A stretch of DNA of 64,000 nt from DAISWL01 sp036826375 (GCA_036826375.1 DAISWL010000002.1:1-64000), one strand, 5' to 3'. Positions 18,099-26,695 are shown, counted from the stretch's first letter. Notes: generated by a model from the letters alone, not told the origin. Translations and numbers: made by a program.

Positions 18099-18653
18099 CT
18101 AAGCAAATTTCTCAGTCAAATCTAAAATCAGTGTATTTATTATTGTGATGGAAGCTGAATCGGCGATACCTCGAATAGTTTTAGGTTCTTGAGTAGGTGC
18201 ATGTGGATATTCATGTATAAAACTATACTTATTTCCTTTTTTATAAAGTATGAACCTGCCAAACAAGTGTTCTACCTCAATTACAACACTAATATCAATG
18301 TCTCGAACCTTACTTTCGTAAATTGTGTCCACATATTTTTCAGAATACCAATAAACTCCCGTAGACTGAATGTAATCATCAGGTAAATCATTTGTATAGC
18401 CCAACGACACGTAAGATTGTGGCATAATGTCGCCATTCAGTATCTCAAGTGAGCTGGGGCTTGAGCCAACTAATCCCGCTGACATTTCTATTGCATCATC
18501 TCCGTCAATATCAGAAAGAATCTCTTTAAAATTTGCTGGCAGTGGCTTAAGTGAATCTAGTAATCGCTTTAGATTAATCTCGAGAAGATTTATCCCTGCG
18601 GTTAATCCCTGCTTATCCAGTTTTTTCAATTTCTTTACGTCTTTTTCATCCAT
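18099..18653 (-). CDS. Hypothetical protein
   Basis: 184 residues from ATG 18653. That start is preferred over one 13 codons upstream because a minus-strand TATAAT (18660-18665) lies exactly 6 bases before it, so the upstream codons are promoter. The N-terminus is helical and basic (EKDVKKLKKLDKQGLTAGINLLEINLKRLLDSL), with a mixed alpha/beta remainder ending ASITIINTLILDLTEKFA. No family was recognised. It is in the older imported segment. Confidence 0.6.
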   Translation of the reverse strand: MDEKDVKKLKKLDKQGLTAGINLLEINLKRLLDSLKPLPANFKEILSDIDGDDAIEMSAGLVGSSPSSLEILNGDIMPQSYVSLGYTNDLPDDYIQSTGVYWYSEKYVDTIYESKVRDIDISVVIEVEHLFGRFILYKKGNKYSFIHEYPHAPTQEPKTIRGIADSASITIINTLILDLTEKFA

Positions 18654-18732
18654 AATGTAATTATAATACAAAAGAGACAAAATCGTTCTCAAATGTTAGA
18701 AAGTATACTGTTAGAAAATGTTGTGGGTCTGA

Positions 18733-18911
18733 TTGGTGGCATTTTACGCCAAAGCTCGAACCTATTTCGAGCGCAAGAGCTAGAAGCTCAGCCCCGACGC
18801 CTATGCCAGCAAAGCTGGCATGCGTCCAGCCAGAAAAACCACCCCTCGAATTATTTTTTGAATTTCCCCCGCCGTATTTTTCTTTTTTAGTTGAGAGGGT
18901 TGGGTTTTCTG
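18733..18911 (+). repeat. Inverted repeat arm 1, left copy
   Basis: 179 bp matching the reverse complement of 24,404-24,582 with no mismatch that I could find. It begins at the core TTGGTG, then GCATTTTACGCC, and ends ...GGGTTTTCTG. Internal small dyads include CTCGAACCTATTTCGAG and GCCAGCAAAGCTGGC. In the left flank the residues before the core differ, as expected for an att junction. Between the arm and the ATPase start, 18,912-19,033, lie more small dyads (CCACTGC/GCAGTGG and CCTTTC/GAAAGG). Confidence 0.95.
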
Positions 18912-19033
18912 GCAGTCCGCCCACTGCAAGCAGTGGAGGCGTCGGGGCTTCGCTCAGGCGACACAGTCGCCATCCTTTCATAAACGAAAGGATAAATACT
19001 CTACGAGCATGCTTACAGCAGTCGAAAAAGTGG

Positions 19034-19039
19034 TATAAT
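19034..19039 (+). promoter_or_regulatory. -10 element of the ATPase/methylase/endonuclease operon
   Basis: TATAAT lies 8 bases before the ATG at 19,048, with a weak TTACAG 15 bases upstream (19013-19018). The distance leaves almost no 5' UTR and there is no Shine-Dalgarno sequence, so a leaderless mRNA is likely. Confidence 0.6.
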
Positions 19040-19047
19040 ACACATCA

Positions 19048-20484
19048 ATGTATATTTCAAAAATAGAGCTACATAATTTTAAGGGTTTTAAGGGTGACCA
19101 TACAATCAATTTTGATGTCGGTGTAAATTTCTTTGTAGGAGACAACAACTGTGGTAAATCAACAGTATTTGAAGCTATTGATTTTATACGAACCAAAAAG
19201 GCCAGAGACGAAGTAATAACAAAAACAGAGATTGAAGGTGACGGCTTTGTTTCGGTAGAGATAGAGTTTAGGGGTGATGACCTTGAAAAGCTTGTCGAAA
19301 CTGATGCCTTGAAAAAGTATAAACCCTATCTTATTGAGACCGATGGTGCTAAAAGCCTACGGATCATGCGCTCTAGCGAAGAGTCAAAAATTACACAAAA
19401 TAAAAAAGAGAAAACTTTATCTATAAATAATGTCCGTGTCTTTAATACCGAAACTAATCAATTCGAAAATCCGACAGGAATAGACACCACAATTACGGCT
19501 CTGTTTGACGCACAATTCGTATGGGCTGATACTAATTCGGGTGATGTGGCTGATTTTTCTAAAACAAAGATTTGCGGAAAAATTATAAATACAATAATCA
19601 GCGATAAAATCTCTGACAGCTGGGATAGTTTCAAAAAATCCCACAAAGATACATTTGAAAAGATAGCAGACAACTTAAAACCTATCGAAGAACAAATACA
19701 AAGTAAGTTATCAGAACAATACGGAAGTACCGAAGTAAAATTTAATTTCACGCTACCAGAAATTACCGACTTCTTAAAGTCGGGGCACATAGATCTGTCT
19801 GATAACGGAATACAAACGACCAGCTCTGAAAAAGGTACAGGTATGCAAAGAGCTCTTGCGTTATCTCTGATACAAGTCTATGCGGATATTACGTCAAATA
19901 GTAAAGAAGATATGTCTAAGCCAATCATGTTTTTTATTGATGAGCCTGAGACATTTTTGCACCCACAAGCACAAAACAGATTATTGGACTCACTGGAAAA
20001 GATTTCTAGCAAATCTCAGGTATTCATCGTTACTCATTCACCGTATCTATTAAAAAAATACAAAAAAGATACCCATTCGTTAAACATTTTCTCGAAGAGT
20101 AGTCAATTTAATAAGGCCGAAGAGAGTCAAGCTTTTGATTTGTTTGGTGTTTCTAGTCCCACATGGGGAGAAATAAATTACTACGCATTTGGCGTTATAT
20201 CAGTTGAATTTCATAATGAACTTTACGGTTTCGTACAAGCTAAGGCAATTCTTGAAGACGATAAAAATTATACCGAAGATAATTTTGAGCAATATCTTGT
20301 CGGTAAAGGCCTAGCACAAGACAGGCCGTATGTTAGATTAAAGAAAGACGGCTCAACTCAGAATCAAACAAGAACAATGCCAACGCTGATTAGAAACATA
20401 ATTCATCACCCGGAAAATACGTACAACGGTTTTTCAGATACAGATCTCCAAACATCTACCGAAGCACTCCTGGCACTATTGTAG
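19048..20484 (+). CDS. OLD/RecF-like AAA ATPase of the restriction element
   Basis: 478 residues. The N-terminus is SMC/RecF-like: MYISKIELHNFKGF, then Walker A GDNNCGKST (about 31-39). Walker B is MFFIDEPETFLHPQAQNRLL (about 292-311), followed by the H-loop IVTHSPYLLKKY. The middle (about 130-230) is coiled and variable. The C-terminal ~130 residues show no clear Toprim motif. ABC-type ATPases of this class often accompany restriction or abortive-infection genes as sensors; here the gene heads an operon with methylase and endonuclease, but its contribution is unproven. Confidence 0.8.
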   Translation: MYISKIELHNFKGFKGDHTINFDVGVNFFVGDNNCGKSTVFEAIDFIRTKKARDEVITKTEIEGDGFVSVEIEFRGDDLEKLVETDALKKYKPYLIETDGAKSLRIMRSSEESKITQNKKEKTLSINNVRVFNTETNQFENPTGIDTTITALFDAQFVWADTNSGDVADFSKTKICGKIINTIISDKISDSWDSFKKSHKDTFEKIADNLKPIEEQIQSKLSEQYGSTEVKFNFTLPEITDFLKSGHIDLSDNGIQTTSSEKGTGMQRALALSLIQVYADITSNSKEDMSKPIMFFIDEPETFLHPQAQNRLLDSLEKISSKSQVFIVTHSPYLLKKYKKDTHSLNIFSKSSQFNKAEESQAFDLFGVSSPTWGEINYYAFGVISVEFHNELYGFVQAKAILEDDKNYTEDNFEQYLVGKGLAQDRPYVRLKKDGSTQNQTRTMPTLIRNIIHHPENTYNGFSDTDLQTSTEALLALL

Positions 20485-20565
20485 TTAGTTTATTTATCCA
20501 CAGCTTCAAAGAAGTCTTATGTATTCAGTATTGTTAGCATAACCATATTAGGTTATATTGGAGAT

Positions 20566-22554
20566 ATGGACGATGCATATTTTGGAAATAAATCATTCTG
20601 TATAACACAAAGACGTTATCTCGGCTCAAAAACAAAGCTACTAAATTTTATTGACAGTATATTGCAAGAGGAAGATATAAAGTTCAAATCATTTGCAGAT
20701 ATCTTTGCAGGTACTGGATCGGTTGCAAATCATTTTTACGATCGCTCTCAGATTATTGTAAATGATATCCTCGATTCAAACTACCATGCTTATAATGCTT
20801 TTTTTGGAAATGATGAAATTAGAGAGGAGAAACTGAAAGAACGACTTAAAGTTTATAATTCCATAGACATAGAAAAATACGATGACAATTACTTTTCAAA
20901 GAACTTTGAAGATACCTACTTTGACAAAATAAACTCAAAGAAAATTGGCATCATTCGGGATGATATAGAAAAATTATTTGAAGAAAAGATTATTACTCCG
21001 AGAGAAAAGTCATATTTACTCACCTCACTCATCTATGCTCTTGATAGGATCGCGAATACTGTTGGACACTACGATGCGTATAGAAAAATAGATATTCCTA
21101 AGAAAGAATTATTTCTCCTGCCGCTTAATGTAAAATCCTCAAAATACAAAGCGACGATACATAAAAGCGATGCGAATGAATTGGTAAAGCAAATAAAAGC
21201 CGATGTCGTGTATATAGACCCACCGTATAATTCGCGACAGTATTCTGATGCTTACCACCTGCTGGAAAATATCGCATCGTGGCATAAGCAAGAGGTGTTT
21301 GGTGTTGCAAAGAAGATCAATCGAGACCATATAAAGAGTAAGTACAGCATGAAATCAGCGGGTGTTGCTTTTGGCGAACTAATCGACAATATCAACGCTA
21401 AATACATTCTCGTTTCTTATAACGATATGGGTGGCTCTGGCAACGCACGTTCTCAATCACGAATCAGCGACCATGAAATACTCTCTGCTCTCAAGCGAAA
21501 AGGCGAAGTTCAGATATACGAGACTGATTTTAAGCAGTTTACAACTGGCAAATCAAATAAAGATGATTTGAAAGAGCGAATCTTTTTGTGCAAGGTTAAG
21601 AGTACAGCTAAAACACAAAAATATGTAGTTGCATCAAGTCGTAATCCTGTACAAAGTGGCTATGTTAAATCCCCTCTTAACTATACTGGTGGAAAACATA
21701 AACTGCTGCCACAGATTACGAAGCTATTCCCTGAAAACATCAATACTTTTTACGATGTGTTTGCTGGGGGTGCGAACGTTGGTATAAATGCCGATGCTAA
21801 AAGCGTTGTTTGTATAGAGAAGAATAAGAATGTTGTTGACCTCTTGCGGCTAATACAGGATGTGAATTTTGATGACCTAAATAAGCAAATTACCGATACT
21901 ATTGATAGGTTCGGCCTAAGCCAGAGCTATATAAAAGGTTATGATTTCTATGGAGCTGAAAGCTCATCTGGTCTTGGGAAAGTTAATAAGCAAGCGTTTC
22001 TCAGGCTGCGTGATGAGTTCAATAAATCTAAGGAGCGCATTGATCTGTTACTTGTACTGGTTCTCTACTCATTCAACAATCAGATAAGATTCAATTCGAA
22101 GGGTGACTTTAACCTACCTGTGGGCAAGCGGGATTATAATGGCAGTTCAAGAAGAAATGTCGCCGCTTTTAACCAAGTGGCTAATGAGAAAAATATTATG
22201 TTTAAACACGCTGATTTTCGCGACATAGGTACTATGGAATTACATAAAAATGACTTCGTATACCTAGATCCTCCATATTTGCTGGGCTTAGCAAGCTATA
22301 ATGAGCTTGGCGGTTGGACGGAAAAAGATGAGAATGATTTGTACTCTTTGCTTACTAGACTACACGAAAATGGTATACGCTTTGCCCTCTCGAACGTGTT
22401 GGAACACAAGGGTGAAGTTAATGAGATAATGAAGTGCTGGGCGGAGAAAAATAGTTACCATGTCAACAAACTTGACTATCACTATAAAAATTCCAACTAT
22501 CACTCAACTGCAAAAAACAATACGACAGTCGAAGTACTGATTACAAACTACTAG
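20566..22554 (+). CDS. Fused pair of D12-class N6-adenine DNA methyltransferases
   Basis: 662 residues holding two Dam/D12-type methylases in tandem. Domain 1 (about 10-335) has the SAM motif ADIFAGTGSVANHF and catalytic DPPYN in VVYIDPPYNSRQYSDAYHLL. Domain 2 (about 365-662) has NYTGGKHKLLPQI, DVFAGGANVG and DPPYL in FVYLDPPYLLGLASYNE. Two methylases in one chain fit an asymmetric target in which each strand needs its own enzyme, as with AlwI-type GGATC. A GGAG lies just before the ATG. It protects DNA from the endonuclease encoded next. Confidence 0.92.
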   Translation: MDDAYFGNKSFCITQRRYLGSKTKLLNFIDSILQEEDIKFKSFADIFAGTGSVANHFYDRSQIIVNDILDSNYHAYNAFFGNDEIREEKLKERLKVYNSIDIEKYDDNYFSKNFEDTYFDKINSKKIGIIRDDIEKLFEEKIITPREKSYLLTSLIYALDRIANTVGHYDAYRKIDIPKKELFLLPLNVKSSKYKATIHKSDANELVKQIKADVVYIDPPYNSRQYSDAYHLLENIASWHKQEVFGVAKKINRDHIKSKYSMKSAGVAFGELIDNINAKYILVSYNDMGGSGNARSQSRISDHEILSALKRKGEVQIYETDFKQFTTGKSNKDDLKERIFLCKVKSTAKTQKYVVASSRNPVQSGYVKSPLNYTGGKHKLLPQITKLFPENINTFYDVFAGGANVGINADAKSVVCIEKNKNVVDLLRLIQDVNFDDLNKQITDTIDRFGLSQSYIKGYDFYGAESSSGLGKVNKQAFLRLRDEFNKSKERIDLLLVLVLYSFNNQIRFNSKGDFNLPVGKRDYNGSSRRNVAAFNQVANEKNIMFKHADFRDIGTMELHKNDFVYLDPPYLLGLASYNELGGWTEKDENDLYSLLTRLHENGIRFALSNVLEHKGEVNEIMKCWAEKNSYHVNKLDYHYKNSNYHSTAKNNTTVEVLITNY

Positions 22555-22574
22555 TATTAAGATATAATAATGTT

Positions 22575-24386
22575 ATGTCAAAAACATGGTCAATATCAAC
22601 TACTGTTCGTAGTCCTGAAAGACTGAGGGCATTTTTAGTTGCTTTACAGCCACTTGTTGGTAAAGAATGGAATCGAGATAATCAGAAAGAATATCAAAGA
22701 CTGCTCATCAAGAGTCGTCTATACGGTTACGGTAATCAGCAGTTTTATAACGGGCTACCTACTGATATAGTCACTACTATCAACGATGTCGATGCGGAAA
22801 TTACCGACACCATGATTGATCGTATTATCGAAGCAAAGAATTATAAAGACTTCCCAATGCGCGGACGCCAGTCAATCAACCCACTTACAAAGTTCGGGTT
22901 TGCACTCATAGAAAAGGGCATCTTGGAAATTACAGATCTTGGTAAGAATCTTATAGCAAGTGAAAAAGATTCGGGTGATGCATTTCTTAAGTCTTTTATT
23001 AAATGGCAAATACCCAACCCAGCTAGCAATGATTACAGTGATGATGGTGAGTATGATGTTGTGCCATTTGTGGCAATGCTCAAACTAATCAGCGAAGTAA
23101 ATAGTCTATGGTCGAGTCTAGGTAACGAACCGGTTGGCATTAGTAAGAGGGAGTTCTGTCTATTTGTTCCTACACTCATTAACTATCGTGATATATCCAG
23201 ATACGCAAGTGAGATAGTGAAACTCCGACAGGCTCAAAAAGGCAAAACAAAGGCGGATAGAAAAGCGATACGTGATGATTATAAGCATCGTTTTGCCGTC
23301 AGCTTTCTCGGCTCGACTGTACAAGGCGAAATAGACACACATCTTAAGAACCTACACGATTACGGTGACAATGCCATAAGATACTTCCGCCTTACAAAGT
23401 TTATTCGTATTCGTGGTAATGGATTTTATATAGACTTAGAACCTAGCCGTCATACCGAGGTTGAATCACTATTCGAAGCTAAATTTTATATACCCAGAGA
23501 ATTCATCGACAAAGACGAGTACCTGGGATACATGTCAGATGATAGCCAGCCGCATTTACCATGGCAAACAAAGAATAAACTGAGTGAAATATCTTCCGAA
23601 GTTTATTCTGATGTTCGCAGTCTACGAGAAGCTCTAAAACTTCCGGTTCTTGGTATAAAAAATGTCACCGAGATGAGTGAAACGGAACTGGTTGCGTACG
23701 TCAGTGAATTACGAGCTTTGCGAAAAGAATTACAAGAGCGGGATAATCACGTAAAGTCACAGCCTGTTGAATCGGTGGCCAACTACATAGAGCAGCTAGA
23801 AAATATCTTTACTGCTGAAAATCGACCACTGCGTTTGGAGTATCTCTCAACAATGGGCTTACACGCACTCAACGACGCAAAGGAGATAAAGCCAAACTAT
23901 CCTGTTGGAGACGACAATGAACCGACGTCCACAGCACCCGGCGGCATGGCAGACATAGAGTGCTTCTATGACGACTTCAATATGATTTGTGAAGTCACAA
24001 TGCTTAGTGGACGTGATCAATGGTATAACGAGGGACAACCCGTCATGAGACATCTCCGAGACTTCGAAGCAACAAATGAAAATTCCTACTGTATTTTTAT
24101 AGCGCCGACAATCCATACCGACAGCGCCGAGACATTCTGGATTGCAAACGTCTATGGATATAAAGGTAGTAAGCAGAAGATTGCACCGATTACAATTAGC
24201 CAATTTATTTCAATACTAAAAACACTCAAACGAATTAGAGAATTAGGAGGTAGTTTTACTCGTAGTCATTTGCAGAATCTTGTCCGGAATATTGCGGAAA
24301 GTGCAGAATCATTGAAGAGTTCAGATGAGTGGGTCACAGGCGTAGAAGACATACTTAACGATTGGTCAACGGCTCTTGTGAAATAA
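22575..24386 (+). CDS. AlwI-family type IIS restriction endonuclease
   Basis: 603 residues. The N-terminus fits the AlwI family (TWSISTTVRSPERLRAFLVALQPL). Near the C-terminus a nuclease-like core is seen at about 455-485, GGMADIECFYDDFNMICEVTML, with acidic residues suitable for metal binding. AlwI cuts a few bases outside GGATC; a similar target here is inference from family and from the two-methylase partner. TATAAT (22563-22568) lies exactly 6 bases before the ATG, so the gene has its own promoter and probably a leaderless message, a way to delay or separately set endonuclease expression. Confidence 0.85.
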   Translation: MSKTWSISTTVRSPERLRAFLVALQPLVGKEWNRDNQKEYQRLLIKSRLYGYGNQQFYNGLPTDIVTTINDVDAEITDTMIDRIIEAKNYKDFPMRGRQSINPLTKFGFALIEKGILEITDLGKNLIASEKDSGDAFLKSFIKWQIPNPASNDYSDDGEYDVVPFVAMLKLISEVNSLWSSLGNEPVGISKREFCLFVPTLINYRDISRYASEIVKLRQAQKGKTKADRKAIRDDYKHRFAVSFLGSTVQGEIDTHLKNLHDYGDNAIRYFRLTKFIRIRGNGFYIDLEPSRHTEVESLFEAKFYIPREFIDKDEYLGYMSDDSQPHLPWQTKNKLSEISSEVYSDVRSLREALKLPVLGIKNVTEMSETELVAYVSELRALRKELQERDNHVKSQPVESVANYIEQLENIFTAENRPLRLEYLSTMGLHALNDAKEIKPNYPVGDDNEPTSTAPGGMADIECFYDDFNMICEVTMLSGRDQWYNEGQPVMRHLRDFEATNENSYCIFIAPTIHTDSAETFWIANVYGYKGSKQKIAPITISQFISILKTLKRIRELGGSFTRSHLQNLVRNIAESAESLKSSDEWVTGVEDILNDWSTALVK

Positions 24387-24403
24387 TGCTGATGAAATCC
24401 AGT

Positions 24404-24582
24404 CAGAAAACCCAACCCTCTCAACTAAAAAAGAAAAATACGGCGGGGGAAATTCAAAAAATAATTCGAGGGGTGGTTTTTCTGGCTGGACGCATGCCAG
24501 CTTTGCTGGCATAGGCGTCGGGGCTGAGCTTCTAGCTCTTGCGCTCGAAATAGGTTCGAGCTTTGGCGTAAAATGCCACCAA
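24404..24582 (-). repeat. Inverted repeat arm 1, internal copy
   Basis: The reverse complement of 18,733-18,911 over 179 bp. It starts 17 bases after the endonuclease stop and shares its last six bases (CACCAA, the core TTGGTG on the minus strand) with arm 2 (24,577-24,681). Short frames through it are repeat artefacts. Confidence 0.95.
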
Positions 24583-24681
24583 ATCGGAACAAAATTGGAA
24601 ATTGTCGCCCGAATGGGCGATTTTTTCTAGGCTTTGGCGGAGCCAAACCCAGATGTTTTCTTGGGGGGAGTGAAGAAATTG
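24577..24681 (-). repeat. Inverted repeat arm 2, internal copy
   Basis: 105 bp, the reverse complement of 26,339-26,443, apparently exact. The far copy is the 3' end of the recombinase gene plus the start of the tRNA-Gly att site, so this internal copy is a displaced, non-coding duplicate of the recombinase tail. Confidence 0.95.
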
Positions 24682-24711
24682 CCGTGCTACAAGTAGCACG
24701 GATTTTTATTT
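24682..24711 (+). terminator. Intrinsic terminator after the restriction operon
   Basis: CCGTGCTAC (24682-24690) pairs with GTAGCACGG (24693-24701), in practice 8 bp with a 4-nt loop, followed by ATTTTTATTTT. It ends rightward transcription from the restriction operon before the recombinase promoter. Confidence 0.8.
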
Positions 24712-24746
24712 TAGAGTCGGCGCGAGCCGACATGCTACGCATATGC

Positions 24747-24860
24747 TATAATCGTAAGTGGAATACAAAATCAATCTGGCGAATTTTTCTATTTGAGCAC
24801 TCAAATAGCCGTTTCGCACAATTTTAGGTTCGCCTGATTTTGTATTCCAGCGAAGCGGCT
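24747..24860 (+). promoter_or_regulatory. Recombinase promoter and two-state structured leader
   Basis: TATAAT at 24747-24752 is followed by a leader that can fold two ways. Fold 1 pairs GGAATACAAAATCA (24760-24773) plus GGCGAA with TTCGCC plus TGATTTTGTATTCC (24835-24848), enclosing a small ATTTGAG/CTCAAAT hairpin. Fold 2 pairs AGCCGTTTCGC (24807-24817) with GCGAAGCGGCT (24850-24860), followed by TTTTGAGTTTTT, a terminator shape. The strands cross, so the folds exclude each other unless a pseudoknot forms. This looks like an attenuator. Confidence 0.6.
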
Positions 24861-24886
24861 TTTTGAGTTTTTAAGGGGGGTGTGAG

Positions 24887-26461
24887 ATGAAATATTTTAT
24901 CTATGTTCGTAAATCGACAGACGTCGAAGACAAACAAGTATTGTCTGTCGAGGCACAGGTAGTCGAACTAAAAGAATACGCCGCTAAATATAAGTTAGAT
25001 ATTGTTGATATTTTCATCGAAAAACGCACCGCCAAAAAACCCGGACGACCAATCCTCAATAAAATGCTTAGTCGCATTTCATCAGGCGAAGCCAACGGCA
25101 TTTTGTCATGGCTACCAGATAGATTATCTCGTAACTCGATAGATAGCGGACAGATTATTTATATGCTTGATGAAAATATATTGCTTGATCTCAAATTTCC
25201 GCATTTCTGGTTTGAAAATACACCACAAGGCAAATATATGTTGGCAAACGAATTTAATTCATCGAAGCAATATGTCGATAATCTATCTGTAAATACCAAG
25301 CGAGGCTTGCGACAAAAAGTCCGTCGGGGCGAAATGCCCGGAGTCGCACCGATTGGCTACTATAACGACATGCGGACTAAGACCGCAAAGATAGATAAGA
25401 AAACCGCCCCGATAGTTAAACAGGCTTTCGAGCTATACGCCAAAGGCGACAAACGATTAGATGAAATTGCTGACTTTATGTACGCTAATGGCATACAAAC
25501 TAAATCTGGGCAACTATACGGCAAGAAAACCACTGGCAAAAAGCCGTATCACAAGAATCGCATAAAACGCATTCTAACGAATCCGTTTTATTACGGACAC
25601 TTTCGTTATCTCGGCGAAGTCTATGAGGGCAAACATACACCGCTAATATCAAAACGGCTTTTTGACGACGTACAAACTGTTTTAGAAAAACGAGGCAGAC
25701 CGCAAAAGGCGGTCAAAGAGCCACAACCGCTATGCGGTTTAGTTCATTGCTCGTGCGGTATGATGTTTACTAATGAAAGACAGATAAAGCGACAGAAAAA
25801 CGGCAATGTGCATATCTATGACTATTACCGCTGTACTCGCAAAAACAAAAGCGTTGACTGCAAAGAGCCGCACATCAGAGCCGAAGAACTAGACAAACAA
25901 TTGTCTAGTTTGTTGCTCGATTTTGCTATGCCCATAAAATGGGCAGACAAACTGTACGAACTAATCCGCAGAGATGAGTTAAATGAGAAATCGACGCTTG
26001 ATGTAGAGATGAATGGTATAAGAGAACAGATCGTACAGTTGTCTAGTAAACTGCAACGCTTACTCGATAGTTACTTAGACGGTTATGTCGAACGTGAGCT
26101 ATACCAAAATAAGCGAGCCGAGATATTAGGCGACAAGAAGCGTTTGCAGGAGCAAATCGAGCAAGCTTCGCTTGGCGTTCTGACGTGGGTCGAACCGATG
26201 AATAGATGGCTTGAGCGAGCCGTTTCTATCTGTAAAATTGCCGAGAGTGATGATTTACCCGCCAAAAAGTCGCTTTTGCTCGAAATCTTCGGGTCGAACC
26301 TAAAAATGCAAAACAAAAATGTCGTCGTAAACGACGACCAATTTCTTCACTCCCCCCAAGAAAACATCTGGGTTTGGCTCCGCCAAAGCCTAGAAAAAAT
26401 CGCCCATTCGGGCGACAATTTCCAATTTTGTTCCGATTTGGTGCGGGTAAGGAGACTCTAA
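24887..26461 (+). CDS. Large serine recombinase (resolvase/integrase)
   Basis: 524 residues. The N-terminal catalytic domain has the nucleophile in YVRKST (Ser about 10) and the Arg motif WLPDRLSRNS (about 76-85). A Recombinase domain follows (RGEMPGVAPIGYY, then RIKRILTNPFYYGHF), then a zinc-ribbon domain (CSCGMMF with C-x...-C pairs, about 287-330), a coiled coil (about 370-425) and a short tail. It integrates and excises DNA at att sites with a serine-DNA intermediate. The last ~40 codons lie in arm 2 and the stop is in tRNA-Gly DNA, so the native C-terminus changes on integration. AAGGGGGG precedes the ATG. Confidence 0.93.
   Translation: MKYFIYVRKSTDVEDKQVLSVEAQVVELKEYAAKYKLDIVDIFIEKRTAKKPGRPILNKMLSRISSGEANGILSWLPDRLSRNSIDSGQIIYMLDENILLDLKFPHFWFENTPQGKYMLANEFNSSKQYVDNLSVNTKRGLRQKVRRGEMPGVAPIGYYNDMRTKTAKIDKKTAPIVKQAFELYAKGDKRLDEIADFMYANGIQTKSGQLYGKKTTGKKPYHKNRIKRILTNPFYYGHFRYLGEVYEGKHTPLISKRLFDDVQTVLEKRGRPQKAVKEPQPLCGLVHCSCGMMFTNERQIKRQKNGNVHIYDYYRCTRKNKSVDCKEPHIRAEELDKQLSSLLLDFAMPIKWADKLYELIRRDELNEKSTLDVEMNGIREQIVQLSSKLQRLLDSYLDGYVERELYQNKRAEILGDKKRLQEQIEQASLGVLTWVEPMNRWLERAVSICKIAESDDLPAKKSLLLEIFGSNLKMQNKNVVVNDDQFLHSPQENIWVWLRQSLEKIAHSGDNFQFCSDLVRVRRL
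26339..26443 (+). repeat. Inverted repeat arm 2, right copy / attachment junction
   Basis: 105 bp shared in inverse orientation with 24,577-24,681. It contains the recombinase 3' end and finishes with the core TTGGTG (26438-26443), which encodes the CCA end, discriminator and first acceptor base of tRNA-Gly on the minus strand. Beyond it the sequence is tRNA, not element. Confidence 0.95.
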
Positions 26462-26514
26462 CTCCTGGCCTCTTCCTTGGCAAGGAAGCGCTCTAACAAC
26501 TGAGCTATACCCGC
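26439..26514 (-). tRNA. tRNA-Gly (GCC)
   Basis: On the minus strand GCGGGTA...TACCCGC forms a 7-bp acceptor with discriminator A and encoded CCA (26439-26441). The D arm TAGCTCAGTTGTTAGAGC and the anticodon stem CTTCC/GGAAG with loop TTGCCAA give anticodon GCC. The T stem is AGGAG/CTCCT with loop TTAGAGT rather than TTCGANT, an unusual loop. The 3' end is the integration target of the restriction element, so the gene survives insertion. Confidence 0.93.
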
Positions 26515-26617
26515 ATTAACTAACTTTAAGTTTAACAAAAGCTAAAATAAATTTCAATCTGGTCAGTTAAGCTTAAATAATGTATAGTATATTTTGTAGA
26601 GTTATTCATTTATTCAT

Positions 26618-26695
26618 GGCGAATATAGCTCAGTTGGTTAGAGCGCCGGGTTGTGGTTCCGGAGGTCGTGGGTTCGAGACCCATTATTCGCCCCA
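26618..26695 (+). tRNA. tRNA-His (GTG)
   Basis: GGCGAATA pairs with TATTCGCC over 8 bp, giving the extra G-1:C73 pair typical of tRNA-His, and CCA is encoded (26693-26695). The anticodon loop TTGTGGT in CCGG/CCGG stems gives GTG. The T loop TTCGAGA is standard. It is oriented away from tRNA-Gly. Confidence 0.96.

Larger units (their letters stand above)
18733..26443 (+). mobile_element. Serine-recombinase element carrying a type IIS restriction system
   Basis: A 7.7-kb unit between two TTGGTG cores (18733-18738 and 26438-26443) at the 3' end of tRNA-Gly. The left end begins with arm 1 (179 bp), and the right end finishes with arm 2 (105 bp). Between them lie an ATPase, a double methylase, an AlwI-like endonuclease and the recombinase. 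At 24,404-24,681 both arms are joined at one core in inverted orientation, which is what a circular-form attP would look like. The whole unit lacks TAARYTTA, the 8-mer found about 140 times elsewhere, which supports recent import. Confidence 0.85.

Noticed and set aside
24425..24742. Minus-strand open frame of about 105 codons between the endonuclease and the recombinase
   Set aside because: It lies wholly in the inverted-repeat arms, and an almost identical frame appears in the left copy; composition is not protein-like.
17381..26443. Classical insertion sequence
   Set aside because: There is no transposase; the long inverted repeats fit att-arm duplication by the serine recombinase instead.
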